DNA of 64,000 nt, taken from contig JAIBBG010000009.1 of NCBI GenBank assembly GCA_019694805.1, positions 1 through 64,000 of the forward strand, read 5' to 3'. The position numbers and the translations under genes are program-made. Shown here one piece after another: positions 35,196-43,558 of this stretch (positions are counted from its first letter, which is position 1; each line of letters starts with the position of its first letter). The notes below the pieces were generated by a model. That model was not told the DNA's origin. It did not search any database and worked only from the letters and a program-made list of their open reading frames with translations. The DNA comes from Flavobacteriales bacterium (GTDB lineage: Bacteria > Bacteroidota > Bacteroidia > Flavobacteriales_D > Sanyastnellaceae).

Positions 35196-37424
35196 ATGTT
35201 CGGACCGAAAACAAAACTGATGTTCACCTGGTTATTGAGGGAAAAAAAATTCCTTTATCAGGTCTACCTGCTTGCCTTGGTTCAGGCAGGATTCTACACC
35301 TTGCTCACGGTCTGCATGCAGAGCATTGTGCAATACAATCTCACTGGTAGCTTCTCTGCCTCGTTGGTCCTTCTTTGCACCCTCACCATTGGCGTTGTGG
35401 CTGGAATTGGTATTCTGCAGATATGGCAGATGCGGTTGAATGAAACCCTGCAGCAACAAATCTTTTGTCGGTTGACACAACGCACAAAAAACCTGAATGG
35501 CGCTGCAAGAGGAACATCCGAGAAAATTCTCCACTTTTTTGAAGTCGTGACCATTCAAAAAGGGATTGGTAAAATCCTCCTGGATTTTTCTTTCTCCATT
35601 GTCAGCATCGTATTCGGATTGATCATACTTCCGATTTATAGCAACATCTTTTTGTTTTTTTCGCTACTCCTGGCTATTTCATTTTATCTGGTTCTCGTTT
35701 ATTACGGACGCAACGCGCAGGAGAGTAATCTTCATACCTCTACTCTCAAATACAGGATATTCCATCGCATTCAGCGCAATGAACCAGAAGAACGGATCGA
35801 TTCAGATCTTGGAGAATACCTCGATACACGGGTAAATTATTACAAGAACGTTGAGAAACAATATCAGGGCATTCTCATCTTCAAAATCATTTTCATCAGC
35901 ATTCTCCTCTTTCTTGGAGCCTATCTTGTTCATAGCGGTAGCCTGACCATTGGTCAGTTTGTAGCTTCAGAAGTGATCATTTGGCTTGTGATCAACGCTG
36001 TGGAAAAGCTTGTCGGAAGTCTTGGGACTTGTTATGACCTGATCACTGCGTTGTATAAGATAGAAGACTTATTTAAATCTGGCAATGTGCCCGATTCCTT
36101 TGTGGATTCAGAACTTCCAGTGACGCCACATATTGATGCCAAAATTTTCAGGCATCAGCTCAATAAGAAAATGCGCACTGCGGCTTTGGTTGTCTTCATC
36201 TCCGGCATTGTGGTTTTGTTTCTACCATGGACACAAACTGTAGAAGCCATGGGCAAAGTAAGCGCTTTGTCGCCCGAATTCAAACCACAGCAGGTTACTT
36301 CCAGAATTGCGGGAAGGGTTGAAAAATGGTATATCACCGATGGACAGTACGTCCAGAAAAATGACACCATAGCATTTCTTTCAGAAATCAAAGAAGAATA
36401 TCTCGATACATCTTTGGTAACACGTGTCAATGATCAAGTGATTGCCAAAGAAAGTTCAATCATGGCCTATGAGAGTAAGATCAACGCCATCAACGAACAA
36501 ATTGATGCCTTGAATCAATCATTGCGATTGAAATCGGATCAACTCAGAGCGAAAATCAGGCAGGTTGAAGCCAAACTGCAAAACGACAGTGCCGACGCAT
36601 GGACTGCGCTCAACAATCTTCAAGTTGCACAGGAGCAATTTGAACGTTATCAAGAATTGTACAACAAGGGAGTGATTTCAAAAACTGATTTGGAATCTCG
36701 ACAAGTGAAATTACAAGATGCGCAACTGAAGAAAACATCCGCTGACAATAAGATCACAGGAACGAAAAATGAATTGATGGCTGCTGAATATGAATTGCGA
36801 AATACCATGCAGGAATTCAATGAGAAGCTCATGAAAGCAGATTCCGACAAATTCAGCACGATGTCACTTTTGTATGAATCAGAAGGTGCATTGACCAAAC
36901 TACAAAATCAGTTGACAAGCTATTCCATGCGCAATGAGTATTATTACATCCTTGTGCCCCAATCAGGATACATCAGCAATCTCGCTGTTCGTGGAGTAGG
37001 TGAAATTGTAAAAGAAGGTGGCATCATTTGCGATATCGTAACAGAGCAATCAGGTCAAGCCGTGGAGATCTATGTGACACCTGCAGACCTTCCACTGATC
37101 CATGCCGGACAAAAAATACAATTGGAATTTGATGGATGGCCTGCATTTGTATTCTCCGGTTGGCCCGTATTGAGTTACGGAACATATTCTGCTGAAGTCG
37201 TGAATTTCGATCGTACCATTTCCACCAATGGAAAATTCCGAGTACTTGCTAAACAAACCGGCGATGCTTGGCCAATGGCAGTACAACAAGGATGCGGAGT
37301 TCGTGGAATTGCTCTCCTCAACAGAGTTTCAGTAGGCTATGAGCTGTGGCGTAAACTCAATGCCTTCCCACCGGATTATTATCAACCGGCAAATTCCAAA
37401 GACAAAAACACATCAGACAAATGA
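35196..37424 (+). CDS. ABC-exporter transmembrane domain fused to HlyD membrane-fusion protein (no ATPase domain)
   Basis: 742 residues from the ATG at 35196. Residues about 18-295 form a type-1 ABC exporter membrane domain with about six helices, ending in the typical SLTIGQFVASEVIIW and a YKIEDLF stretch. No Walker A, signature LSGGQ or Walker B motif follows. Instead a second membrane anchor (about 326-344) leads into a HlyD adaptor: lipoyl half (about 367-395, SRIAGRVEKWYITDGQYV), a long coiled coil (about 410-575), the second lipoyl half (about 583-618) and a beta barrel. The protein would span the inner membrane and reach TolC through the periplasm. It overlaps the TolC gene by 4 nt. 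The missing ATPase is the notable oddity; it may be supplied in trans, or the membrane domain may act only as an oligomerising anchor. Confidence 0.88.
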   Translation: MFGPKTKLMFTWLLREKKFLYQVYLLALVQAGFYTLLTVCMQSIVQYNLTGSFSASLVLLCTLTIGVVAGIGILQIWQMRLNETLQQQIFCRLTQRTKNLNGAARGTSEKILHFFEVVTIQKGIGKILLDFSFSIVSIVFGLIILPIYSNIFLFFSLLLAISFYLVLVYYGRNAQESNLHTSTLKYRIFHRIQRNEPEERIDSDLGEYLDTRVNYYKNVEKQYQGILIFKIIFISILLFLGAYLVHSGSLTIGQFVASEVIIWLVINAVEKLVGSLGTCYDLITALYKIEDLFKSGNVPDSFVDSELPVTPHIDAKIFRHQLNKKMRTAALVVFISGIVVLFLPWTQTVEAMGKVSALSPEFKPQQVTSRIAGRVEKWYITDGQYVQKNDTIAFLSEIKEEYLDTSLVTRVNDQVIAKESSIMAYESKINAINEQIDALNQSLRLKSDQLRAKIRQVEAKLQNDSADAWTALNNLQVAQEQFERYQELYNKGVISKTDLESRQVKLQDAQLKKTSADNKITGTKNELMAAEYELRNTMQEFNEKLMKADSDKFSTMSLLYESEGALTKLQNQLTSYSMRNEYYYILVPQSGYISNLAVRGVGEIVKEGGIICDIVTEQSGQAVEIYVTPADLPLIHAGQKIQLEFDGWPAFVFSGWPVLSYGTYSAEVVNFDRTISTNGKFRVLAKQTGDAWPMAVQQGCGVRGIALLNRVSVGYELWRKLNAFPPDYYQPANSKDKNTSDK

Positions 37425-38815
37425 TGAAGCATTGTTTCATATGGACCCTTCTCGTCATGTGTATTCACCTTGACATGCAAAGTCAGGCGGTGCTCACGGA
37501 TTACAATTCATTTATCCAAAAAGTAAAAGACGAAAACCCATTGATGAACCAGGCGGAAAACACAACACTTCTCGCCAATTATCAATGGATCGCTGCCAAG
37601 GGAGCGTTCGATCCAAAAATCAATTCAGGTAGTTCTCAAAAATCACTCGATGGCACGAAATACTACACGGTGCATGAAGCAGGACTGAAACAACAGCTCT
37701 ACACATCACAATTCCTGAAGGCTGGTTATGACTATCAGTTTGGTCCCTACATCAATCCGGAAAATAAAACATCTCAATATGGATTGCCATATGCAGGTAT
37801 AGAAGTAAGTCTGTTGCAGGGATTACAAATCGACAGTCGACGTGCCGATTTGCAAAAGGCAGGTTACCTGAAAGAATACCTCAATGCAGAATCAGTGCTA
37901 CAGAAAAACGAAATACTTTTTCGGGCCTCACAACAATACACAGACTTACTTTACACATTAAGACTGCAAAAACTTGGCGAACAATTCACAGCACTCGCAT
38001 CAGATCGATTAAACTTTCTCAAAGAATTAGCGAACATCGGTGAGCGTGCTGCCATCGATACCATTGAAGCATCCATACTACTTCAAACCAGACAACTCGA
38101 GTTACAGGGATATGGTTTGGATCTCATTAAGAAATACAATGATATCAAGACGATCACAGCACTGGATCAAAACAGTGTCGTATTGGCCGATACCAGTGGT
38201 GTTGAGTTTGACCTCCTCTACGAAAAAGCTAAGAATGCCGCTACTTCCAGAATGCTTATTCAGGAAATCTCGAATCCTATTCTGGTCCAATATGAATACA
38301 AAAAAAAGATAGCAGACACAGACAAACGACTCAAACGTGAAATGATTAAACCGGTGTTGGATGTCAGTTACAATCTATTGCATGCATCAAATGGCGCCTG
38401 GGATAATCCTGTCTCTGTGAATAATTACAAATGGTCGGCCCAGTTTTCGATGCCACTCTTTCTGCGCAAATCCAGAAATGAATACAAGATGGCCAAGATC
38501 TACCAAGACAATATTCAACTGGAGCAAAACAACTATGCACGACAACTGAAAAATAAACGGGAAAACGCCGTAAGTGCCATACTATTACTACAACAACAAA
38601 TCAAACTTGCCCAAGAGAACAACGAATTCAATCGAAGATTGGTAGAAGCGGAAAGACTCAAATTCGATAATGGAGAAAGCACCCTTTTCCTGCTGAATCA
38701 ACGTGAAACCAAATGGCTCGAATCATCCGCAAAACTCCTCGAGTTGAAATTGAAATTTTTAAAAGCCGCTTTCGAACTCATCTATATTGATGGGGATTTG
38801 GGGTATGAATTGTGA
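37421..38815 (+). CDS. TolC-family outer membrane efflux protein
   Basis: 464 residues with a signal peptide (about 1-22, MQSQA). Two long helical hairpins with TolC repeat character are visible (about 170-260 and 360-450, e.g. LKFDNGESTLFLLNQRE, the typical second-repeat motif). It forms the outer-membrane exit duct for the adaptor encoded just upstream, with which it shares ATGA. The gene ends the operon. Downstream 38816-39087 has only unconvincing short frames and no clear terminator. Confidence 0.9.
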   Translation: MMKHCFIWTLLVMCIHLDMQSQAVLTDYNSFIQKVKDENPLMNQAENTTLLANYQWIAAKGAFDPKINSGSSQKSLDGTKYYTVHEAGLKQQLYTSQFLKAGYDYQFGPYINPENKTSQYGLPYAGIEVSLLQGLQIDSRRADLQKAGYLKEYLNAESVLQKNEILFRASQQYTDLLYTLRLQKLGEQFTALASDRLNFLKELANIGERAAIDTIEASILLQTRQLELQGYGLDLIKKYNDIKTITALDQNSVVLADTSGVEFDLLYEKAKNAATSRMLIQEISNPILVQYEYKKKIADTDKRLKREMIKPVLDVSYNLLHASNGAWDNPVSVNNYKWSAQFSMPLFLRKSRNEYKMAKIYQDNIQLEQNNYARQLKNKRENAVSAILLLQQQIKLAQENNEFNRRLVEAERLKFDNGESTLFLLNQRETKWLESSAKLLELKLKFLKAAFELIYIDGDLGYEL

Positions 38816-39087
38816 AGCGAAGAGTAATTTTAAACTTAAACCCAGATTATACAGTGCCTTTCTATTACGATTCAAAATCACAACATCCTTTCTTTTCTGT
38901 TATTTCAAAATTTCAGTTCTCTACATATGCATACAATCGCGGTGATATGACGCTTTGCCCGACACGTTTCATGGCATGTATACAATCTGTAAATTTCAAT
39001 GGACAAAAGCAATACGCGTCACCATAACGGCAATCGCTCACCTATTCAAAGACCGCCATGTCCATCGTTATACTCAATACTCGAAAC

Positions 39088-40308
39088 TCACTTCACCGGT
39101 GGATATGCATAATCATGCAAATACTCAAAATGAGGTGTCAATTCGCCAGCGAGTGTTGTTTCGGTTGCTTTCCAAACCAAGTGATCCGGATCTTCCCGAA
39201 GCATCAGAGGAAACACTTTACTGATCAATTCATTTCCGAAATCTTCTGAAGCATCTTTTGGTAATTCACATGGAAGATTGTCTATGGACATGACACAAAT
39301 AGCGTCTTTGTCATTCCAATCACATTCCACATGATTGAAGCGATGATAACCGAAAATAGGATCCGCGATCTTAGATGCTTTGATGGTCGGAGCGATAGGT
39401 CCGTTGGTATCACAACTTACATCTGCGATCACCATACATTTCCAATCCTTATGTTCAACATCCTCTTTGGTAATGAGGACAGGATTACCACCAGCCCAAA
39501 GGTGACATGCAATATACATATCCGCTTTGCGCACATTTTCTGCCAAAGTAGAAATGTATTTTTCGGGATTGCTGTAGAAGTCCTTTTTATCAAAACCACC
39601 AAAATCTTTGCGCACATAGTACTCGTGCGTATCCAAATGCACATATACCGGATGATCAAAAGTCATAGAGAAAAAATCTTCCTCTTCCACGCGGGTAATG
39701 GGCAATAGACGGAGAACTTCCTCCGCGCCATTTCCTACACGACCAAAACCAGTGACTACAATTTTCATAGAAGGAGGAAGTTGAATTTTTTTCATCTCAT
39801 TTTCCATTTCCACTCGGTCAGTGCAATCACTTGGTGATTTTAAATCGTAGAGACCATGTTTTTTACCGAAGGCCCGGAATCCCTCATATGCACCAACAAT
39901 ACCGGCATAACGACCAAAACCAATCAGCCTTTTATTGTCTTTGCCTTTGATCACTTCGTAATCCACGAGTCTGATTTTTTTATCGAGTATTGCCCGAAGC
40001 AATTTGGCGTTATGTGGTTGCTTTTTGATGGTATGTGAGAAAAACATGTATGTCTTTCCGGGAATCAAAAGATCCACCGGTACTTCTTTAACCCCAATGA
40101 TTAAATCACAATCGCTGAGGTCTTCCTGCAATTTCACACCGGCTGCTACATATTCTGCATCTTGAAAGCGTCGAATGGGACTTGGTTGAACGACTACCTT
40201 CACGCCAAACCACTTCATCACTTCCATACATTGAGTTGGAGAAAGTGGAACACGGAAGTCTGGTGGGACTTTACCTTCACGGATGACACCGATTTTTTTG
40301 ATATTCAT
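39088..40308 (-). CDS. Saccharopine/alanine dehydrogenase-like NAD(P)-dependent oxidoreductase
   Basis: 406 residues from the ATG at 40308 (MNIKKIGVIREGKVPPDFRV); the frame stays open 101 codons further upstream, but that part runs toward tmRNA and has no family character. The N-terminal AlaDh/PNT domain (about 5-140) and a nucleotide-binding domain (KIVVTGFGRVGNGAEEVLRLL, about 200-220) are clear. Conserved TMFDHP-like and HLWAGGNPVLI blocks fit the lysine-forming saccharopine dehydrogenase group. The reaction would be saccharopine to lysine plus 2-oxoglutarate or a related amino-acid oxidation; substrate is not certain. It stands alone. Confidence 0.8.
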   Translation of the reverse strand: MNIKKIGVIREGKVPPDFRVPLSPTQCMEVMKWFGVKVVVQPSPIRRFQDAEYVAAGVKLQEDLSDCDLIIGVKEVPVDLLIPGKTYMFFSHTIKKQPHNAKLLRAILDKKIRLVDYEVIKGKDNKRLIGFGRYAGIVGAYEGFRAFGKKHGLYDLKSPSDCTDRVEMENEMKKIQLPPSMKIVVTGFGRVGNGAEEVLRLLPITRVEEEDFFSMTFDHPVYVHLDTHEYYVRKDFGGFDKKDFYSNPEKYISTLAENVRKADMYIACHLWAGGNPVLITKEDVEHKDWKCMVIADVSCDTNGPIAPTIKASKIADPIFGYHRFNHVECDWNDKDAICVMSIDNLPCELPKDASEDFGNELISKVFPLMLREDPDHLVWKATETTLAGELTPHFEYLHDYAYPPVK

Positions 40309-40483
40309 ACATCTGAAATTTGCGGCCGCCAAGTTAGGGTCAGAATTCGAGATCGTCGCATGATCTTCTTCATCTGCAATGTGGCGGGCCGCTGATACGA
40401 TGCAAATGAGCCTTAGTTCTGAAAATTCGTGAAAACCAACGACATAAATGCCTTCATGCTTGTAAATCGGGGATAAACAGGCG

Positions 40484-40491
40484 TACCTTTG
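40484..40491 (+). promoter_or_regulatory. -7 promoter element of ssrA
   Basis: TACCTTTG, exact TAnnTTTG, with a TTG 21 nt upstream (40460-40462). It would start the precursor about 40 nt before the mature 5' end of tmRNA. Confidence 0.65.
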
Positions 40492-40535
40492 CGGCAGTTC
40501 TTTGAAAGTATTCTTCGCTGAAAAGCAGAAATACC

Positions 40536-40936
40536 GGGCCCGTTCCCTGGATTTGACAGCAAGAAGAATCGCTGGGCAAGCATGCAGAGCCTTTTGTAGT
40601 GAGGCTCTCAAATCTGAAACTACAAGTCAGAAATGACAACACTTCTTATGCGCTTGCAGCCTAATCACCGGGTGTGATTACGCTTAATCCCTTCCGATAG
40701 GTTGGGACAGGCACTGTCTCGTACGATGACCCTGCTCCTGGTAGCGTACAATGAGGCTTCATCAAAGGGAGATCGCGACGACTGAAGTTTGTAGGAAGTT
40801 GCTAAAAAACACAAACTAAGTGTTGAGTTTGCCTGTCTGTGGGCTAATCAACATCGAAAAACAATCGCAGGATAAGCATGTAGAAAACTTAGAAATTCCT
40901 TGTTTGGACGTGGGTTCGACCCCCACCGGGTCCACA
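40536..40936 (+). ncRNA. ssrA: Transfer-messenger RNA (tmRNA)
   Basis: The 5' acceptor strand GGGCCCG (40536-40542) pairs with CGGGTCC (40927-40933). The D-loop-like CTGGATTTGACAG, the late conserved GCATGTAGAA block and the T arm GTGGGTTCGACCCCCAC are all present. The 3' CCA is not fully encoded (discriminator A at 40934, then CA). The tag reading frame ends TAT GCG CTT GCA GCC TAA (40647-40664), giving the tail YALAA; upstream codons give NDNTS, so the tag is about RNDNTSYALAA with the resume codon uncertain. The RNA rescues stalled ribosomes with SmpB and marks the product for proteolysis. Length of about 400 nt is normal. Confidence 0.96.
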
Positions 40937-40941
40937 ATTCA

Positions 40942-40996
40942 GAATGAGAAACAGAATGAGAATGAATTGGCATCGTTCTCATTCCCATTCTCATTC
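40942..40996. repeat. Quasi-palindromic hairpin immediately after tmRNA
   Basis: Two copies of GAATGAGAA (40942-40950 and 40954-40962) face two copies of TTCTCATTC (40976-40984 and 40988-40996), giving a 9+9 bp stem with a 3-nt internal loop. It begins 6 nt after the tmRNA 3' end, and there is no T tract. It may end the tmRNA transcript or be a small repeat. Confidence 0.6.
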
Positions 40997-41553
40997 AGTT
41001 CTTAATTGCCCTTCACACATTCGTACTCTTTAAACTGTTGCTCATTTTTGTAGAATTTGTAGGCTTGAAAATGTTCACAGCCTATGAAAAACCACCAACA
41101 TGACATGAAGATTTTGCGATTTGGCTGTGTTTATTACTCACCTTATTCAAGTATTTAGAATGACACCTGCTACAAGCCCTTGGTGAACTGGTACAATTGC
41201 TTCCCACTTTTTTAAGCCCGAGTTATGGTGATGATGCTTACTCGTTCGAAACTTGAGCGAGCACACAAATTCTTTGAGTACTTGATTTTCACTAACGAAA
41301 CCCTTAGCATAATCAAGGTTCAAATCTTGGACTGACACATTTGTCTTCCATAATTAGATGTATGAACGTAACACATTTTGAAAATGAGAGTATCATACAC
41401 AAGTGATTAGGACAACATTGATTGAAAAAAGAGGTACATCATCATCGAATATGATTGAAATGAACCTGACTATCTATGCTGCATAATTAAAGTCAAAAGG
41501 TTGTATCCCATTCACGGTAAAACTTAATTCACACGAATACAAAAGATTATCAC
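40997..41553. other. Gene-free AT-rich region between tmRNA and the helicase
   Basis: About 560 bases hold no convincing gene. A 63-codon minus-strand frame at 41147-41338 begins with GTG and looks like chance. No tRNA, repeat family or attachment site is recognised, although tmRNA 3' ends are common integration sites. Confidence 0.5.
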
Positions 41554-41561
41554 TACATTTG
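41554..41561 (+). promoter_or_regulatory. -7 promoter element of the RNA helicase gene
   Basis: TACATTTG, exact TAnnTTTG. Transcription would start near 41568, leaving a 5' untranslated region of about 135 nt before the ATG at 41705, long for this genome and typical of cold-shock genes. Confidence 0.6.
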
Positions 41562-41704
41562 CACCATCCTTTTGAGGATTGTATCTTAAATCTGAATGCT
41601 GTCAGCAGCTACCATTCAAATCCATTTACAATTTGTGAGGTATTTCAAGGGATTCGTTTCACGCTCAAATAACGGCCCTGCATTCAGAACATATTGATTT
41701 ATTC

Positions 41705-42991
41705 ATGACATTTCAAGACTTAAAATTGTCAGAGCCTATTATGACGGCTCTGCAGCATCTTGGGTATGAAAACCCAACTCCAATCCAGCAACAGGCCATC
41801 ACACCGATACTGGAAGGCCGCGATATCTTCGGATGCGCACAAACAGGAACAGGTAAAACAGCCGCATTTGCGCTTCCTGTTCTTCAACTTTTATCCACGA
41901 GCCAGAAACCCAAATCCAATGTGGTAAAGGCACTCATTCTTGCACCAACGCGCGAACTTGCCATACAGATTAGCGATAGTATCAAGGATTACAGTAAAAA
42001 CCTGAAAGTGACACATACGACAATCTTTGGAGGTGTTTCTCAGAAAAATCAAGAACGCGAACTGCGCAAAGGAGCAGATATCGTGGTAGCAACTCCAGGC
42101 AGATTGCTTGATCTGATGAATCAGGGATTTGTTCGCTTAGATCGTATTGAATACTTCGTGTTGGACGAAGCAGACAAGATGCTTGACATGGGATTCATTC
42201 ACGACATCAAGAAAGTGATCGCGAAACTTCCTTCGCAGAAGCAGACCCTGTTTTTTTCTGCTACCGCTGCGCCGGATATTATGAAGTTAGCCAATTCACT
42301 TCTGAAGAATCCAGTGCACATTTCTGTAACACCGGTATCCTCTACCACATCACTGATCGAACAGAGTCTGTACTATGTGTCAAAGGAAAACAAAAGATCA
42401 TTGTTGAAACACATCATAGATGATTTCAGGATTGACCATGCTCTGGTATTCACACGAACCAAACGTGGCGCCGATCGCGTTGCGAAAGATTTGAATAAAA
42501 GTGGTATCAAAGCTGAGTCCATTCATGGAGATAAATCTCAAAATGCGAGAGAACGCGCTTTGAGTGGATTCAAAAACAAAACACTTCGAGTGCTTGTGGC
42601 AACTGACATTGCAGCTCGTGGTATCGATGTAGATAAACTTTCACATGTGATCAACTTCGAAATTCCTGAAGTAGCCGAAACATATGTACACCGCATTGGT
42701 CGTACAGGTCGTGCAGGATCAACGGGTAAAGCGATTTCATTCTGCACAACAGATGAATTGCCTTACATGAAGGACATCAACAAATTGGTTAAACAGAAAA
42801 TCGATGTGGTAACAAAACACCCTTATGTTGAAGATGTTACACATGCTACAGCCATCCAACAGAATACCCAACAACAATATCAAAAACTACCTCAGAAGAA
42901 GTCTGGTAGGTTCAATACAAACAATAACAAATCAGTTCGCAAGAACAACAAACAACAACAACATGCAAAAAGGAACAGTAAAGTTTTTTAA
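41705..42991 (+). CDS. DEAD-box RNA helicase, RhlE-like
   Basis: 428 residues. All helicase motifs are visible: Q motif ([13 protein letters not shown]), Walker A ([11 protein letters not shown]), [21 protein letters not shown] (DEAD), [22 protein letters not shown] and [11 protein letters not shown] basic Asn/Gln/Lys-rich tail (about 385-428) is typical of the RhlE group and binds RNA. It unwinds RNA in ribosome assembly or mRNA decay, mainly in the cold. The last 29 nt overlap the cold-shock protein gene in another frame, so the final residues HAKRNSKVF are encoded by the csp start. Confidence 0.95.
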   Translation: MTFQDLKLSEPIMTALQHLGYENPTPIQQQAITPILEGRDIFGCAQTGTGKTAAFALPVLQLLSTSQKPKSNVVKALILAPTRELAIQISDSIKDYSKNLKVTHTTIFGGVSQKNQERELRKGADIVVATPGRLLDLMNQGFVRLDRIEYFVLDEADKMLDMGFIHDIKKVIAKLPSQKQTLFFSATAAPDIMKLANSLLKNPVHISVTPVSSTTSLIEQSLYYVSKENKRSLLKHIIDDFRIDHALVFTRTKRGADRVAKDLNKSGIKAESIHGDKSQNARERALSGFKNKTLRVLVATDIAARGIDVDKLSHVINFEIPEVAETYVHRIGRTGRAGSTGKAISFCTTDELPYMKDINKLVKQKIDVVTKHPYVEDVTHATAIQQNTQQQYQKLPQKKSGRFNTNNNKSVRKNNKQQQHAKRNSKVF

Positions 42992-43151
42992 TGACGCCAA
43001 AGGATTTGGTTTCATCAAATCAGACGGTGGTGAAGATATTTTTGTACATGTCTCAGGTTTGAAAGGCGAGATTCGTGAAAACGACGCCGTAACCTTCGAT
43101 GTGGAATCAGGAAAAAAAGGCCCACAAGCTGTGAATGTATCGAAAGCATAA
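42963..43151 (+). CDS. Cold-shock protein (CspA family)
   Basis: 62 residues from the ATG at 42963. It is a five-strand cold-shock domain with RNP1 (KGFGFIK) and RNP2 (DIFVHVS) and the opening GTVKFF. It melts RNA secondary structure at low temperature. The start lies inside the helicase gene (29-nt overlap, +1 frame relative to it), so the two are co-transcribed and probably translationally coupled. The 108-codon longer frame upstream is only an open reading frame within the helicase. Confidence 0.95.
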   Translation: MQKGTVKFFNDAKGFGFIKSDGGEDIFVHVSGLKGEIRENDAVTFDVESGKKGPQAVNVSKA

Positions 43152-43237
43152 TGACCGCAAAGGGCAATGCCCGTTTGTGATTCATATACACATTTGGAAT
43201 CAAAAATCAAACTGCTGATTATTCCAAACACCCATTA

Positions 43238-43273
43238 AAAAGAGATTGTCAAATGACAATCTCTTTTCTTTTG
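43238..43273 (+). terminator. Rho-independent terminator of the helicase-csp operon
   Basis: Arms 43238-43250 and 43255-43267 (AAAAGAGATTGTC / GACAATCTCTTTT) with a 4-nt loop, followed by CTTTTG. Confidence 0.9.
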
Positions 43274-43315
43274 TAACAAATACACCATGAGAATTTCCAC
43301 TTGACTCAAAAAAAA

Positions 43316-43481
43316 CAACCCGCTTTAACCCAGATCGTGCAGTCGGGATCATGATGAAGCTCTGAATTACCAAATGGGACGTGAACCCCATGTCGTATAC
43401 TCAAGGGATGCGCGTCGTTGCAGGCCTTCAGAGTTGTTATAGATTTCGACTGCATGATCTGGGTTTAACTAAAGCGGGTTG
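43316..43481. mobile_element. 166-bp MITE-like element or structured hairpin with 30-nt terminal inverted repeats
   Basis: The left end (43316-43345) is complementary to the right end (43447-43481) except for one mismatch and a 5-nt insertion in the right arm. A second inner pair (CTCTGAA 43360-43366 with TTCAGAG 43427-43433) continues the symmetry. It holds no open frame and lies between the csp terminator and the convergent porin gene. Both a miniature inverted-repeat transposon and a structured RNA fit; no target-site duplication is evident. Confidence 0.6.
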
Positions 43482-43558
43482 CACTATATGGATGTAATGC
43501 TTGCAGGTTTTACATCCGAGAACCAAAAACACAGAAATGAAAAACCATTTGATCAGGT

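Noticed and set aside
35090..35227. 46-codon extension of the TetR gene
   Set aside because: It crosses both promoters and overlaps the divergent gene.
38812..39027. 71-codon frame overlapping the TolC stop
   Set aside because: GTG start, no homology-like pattern; the residues look random.
40309..40611. 101-codon N-terminal extension of the dehydrogenase
   Set aside because: It runs through the ssrA promoter and 5' end and shows no family similarity.
41147..41338. 63-codon minus-strand frame
   Set aside because: GTG start, no ribosome-binding site or promoter, low-complexity HHHH stretch and no family character.
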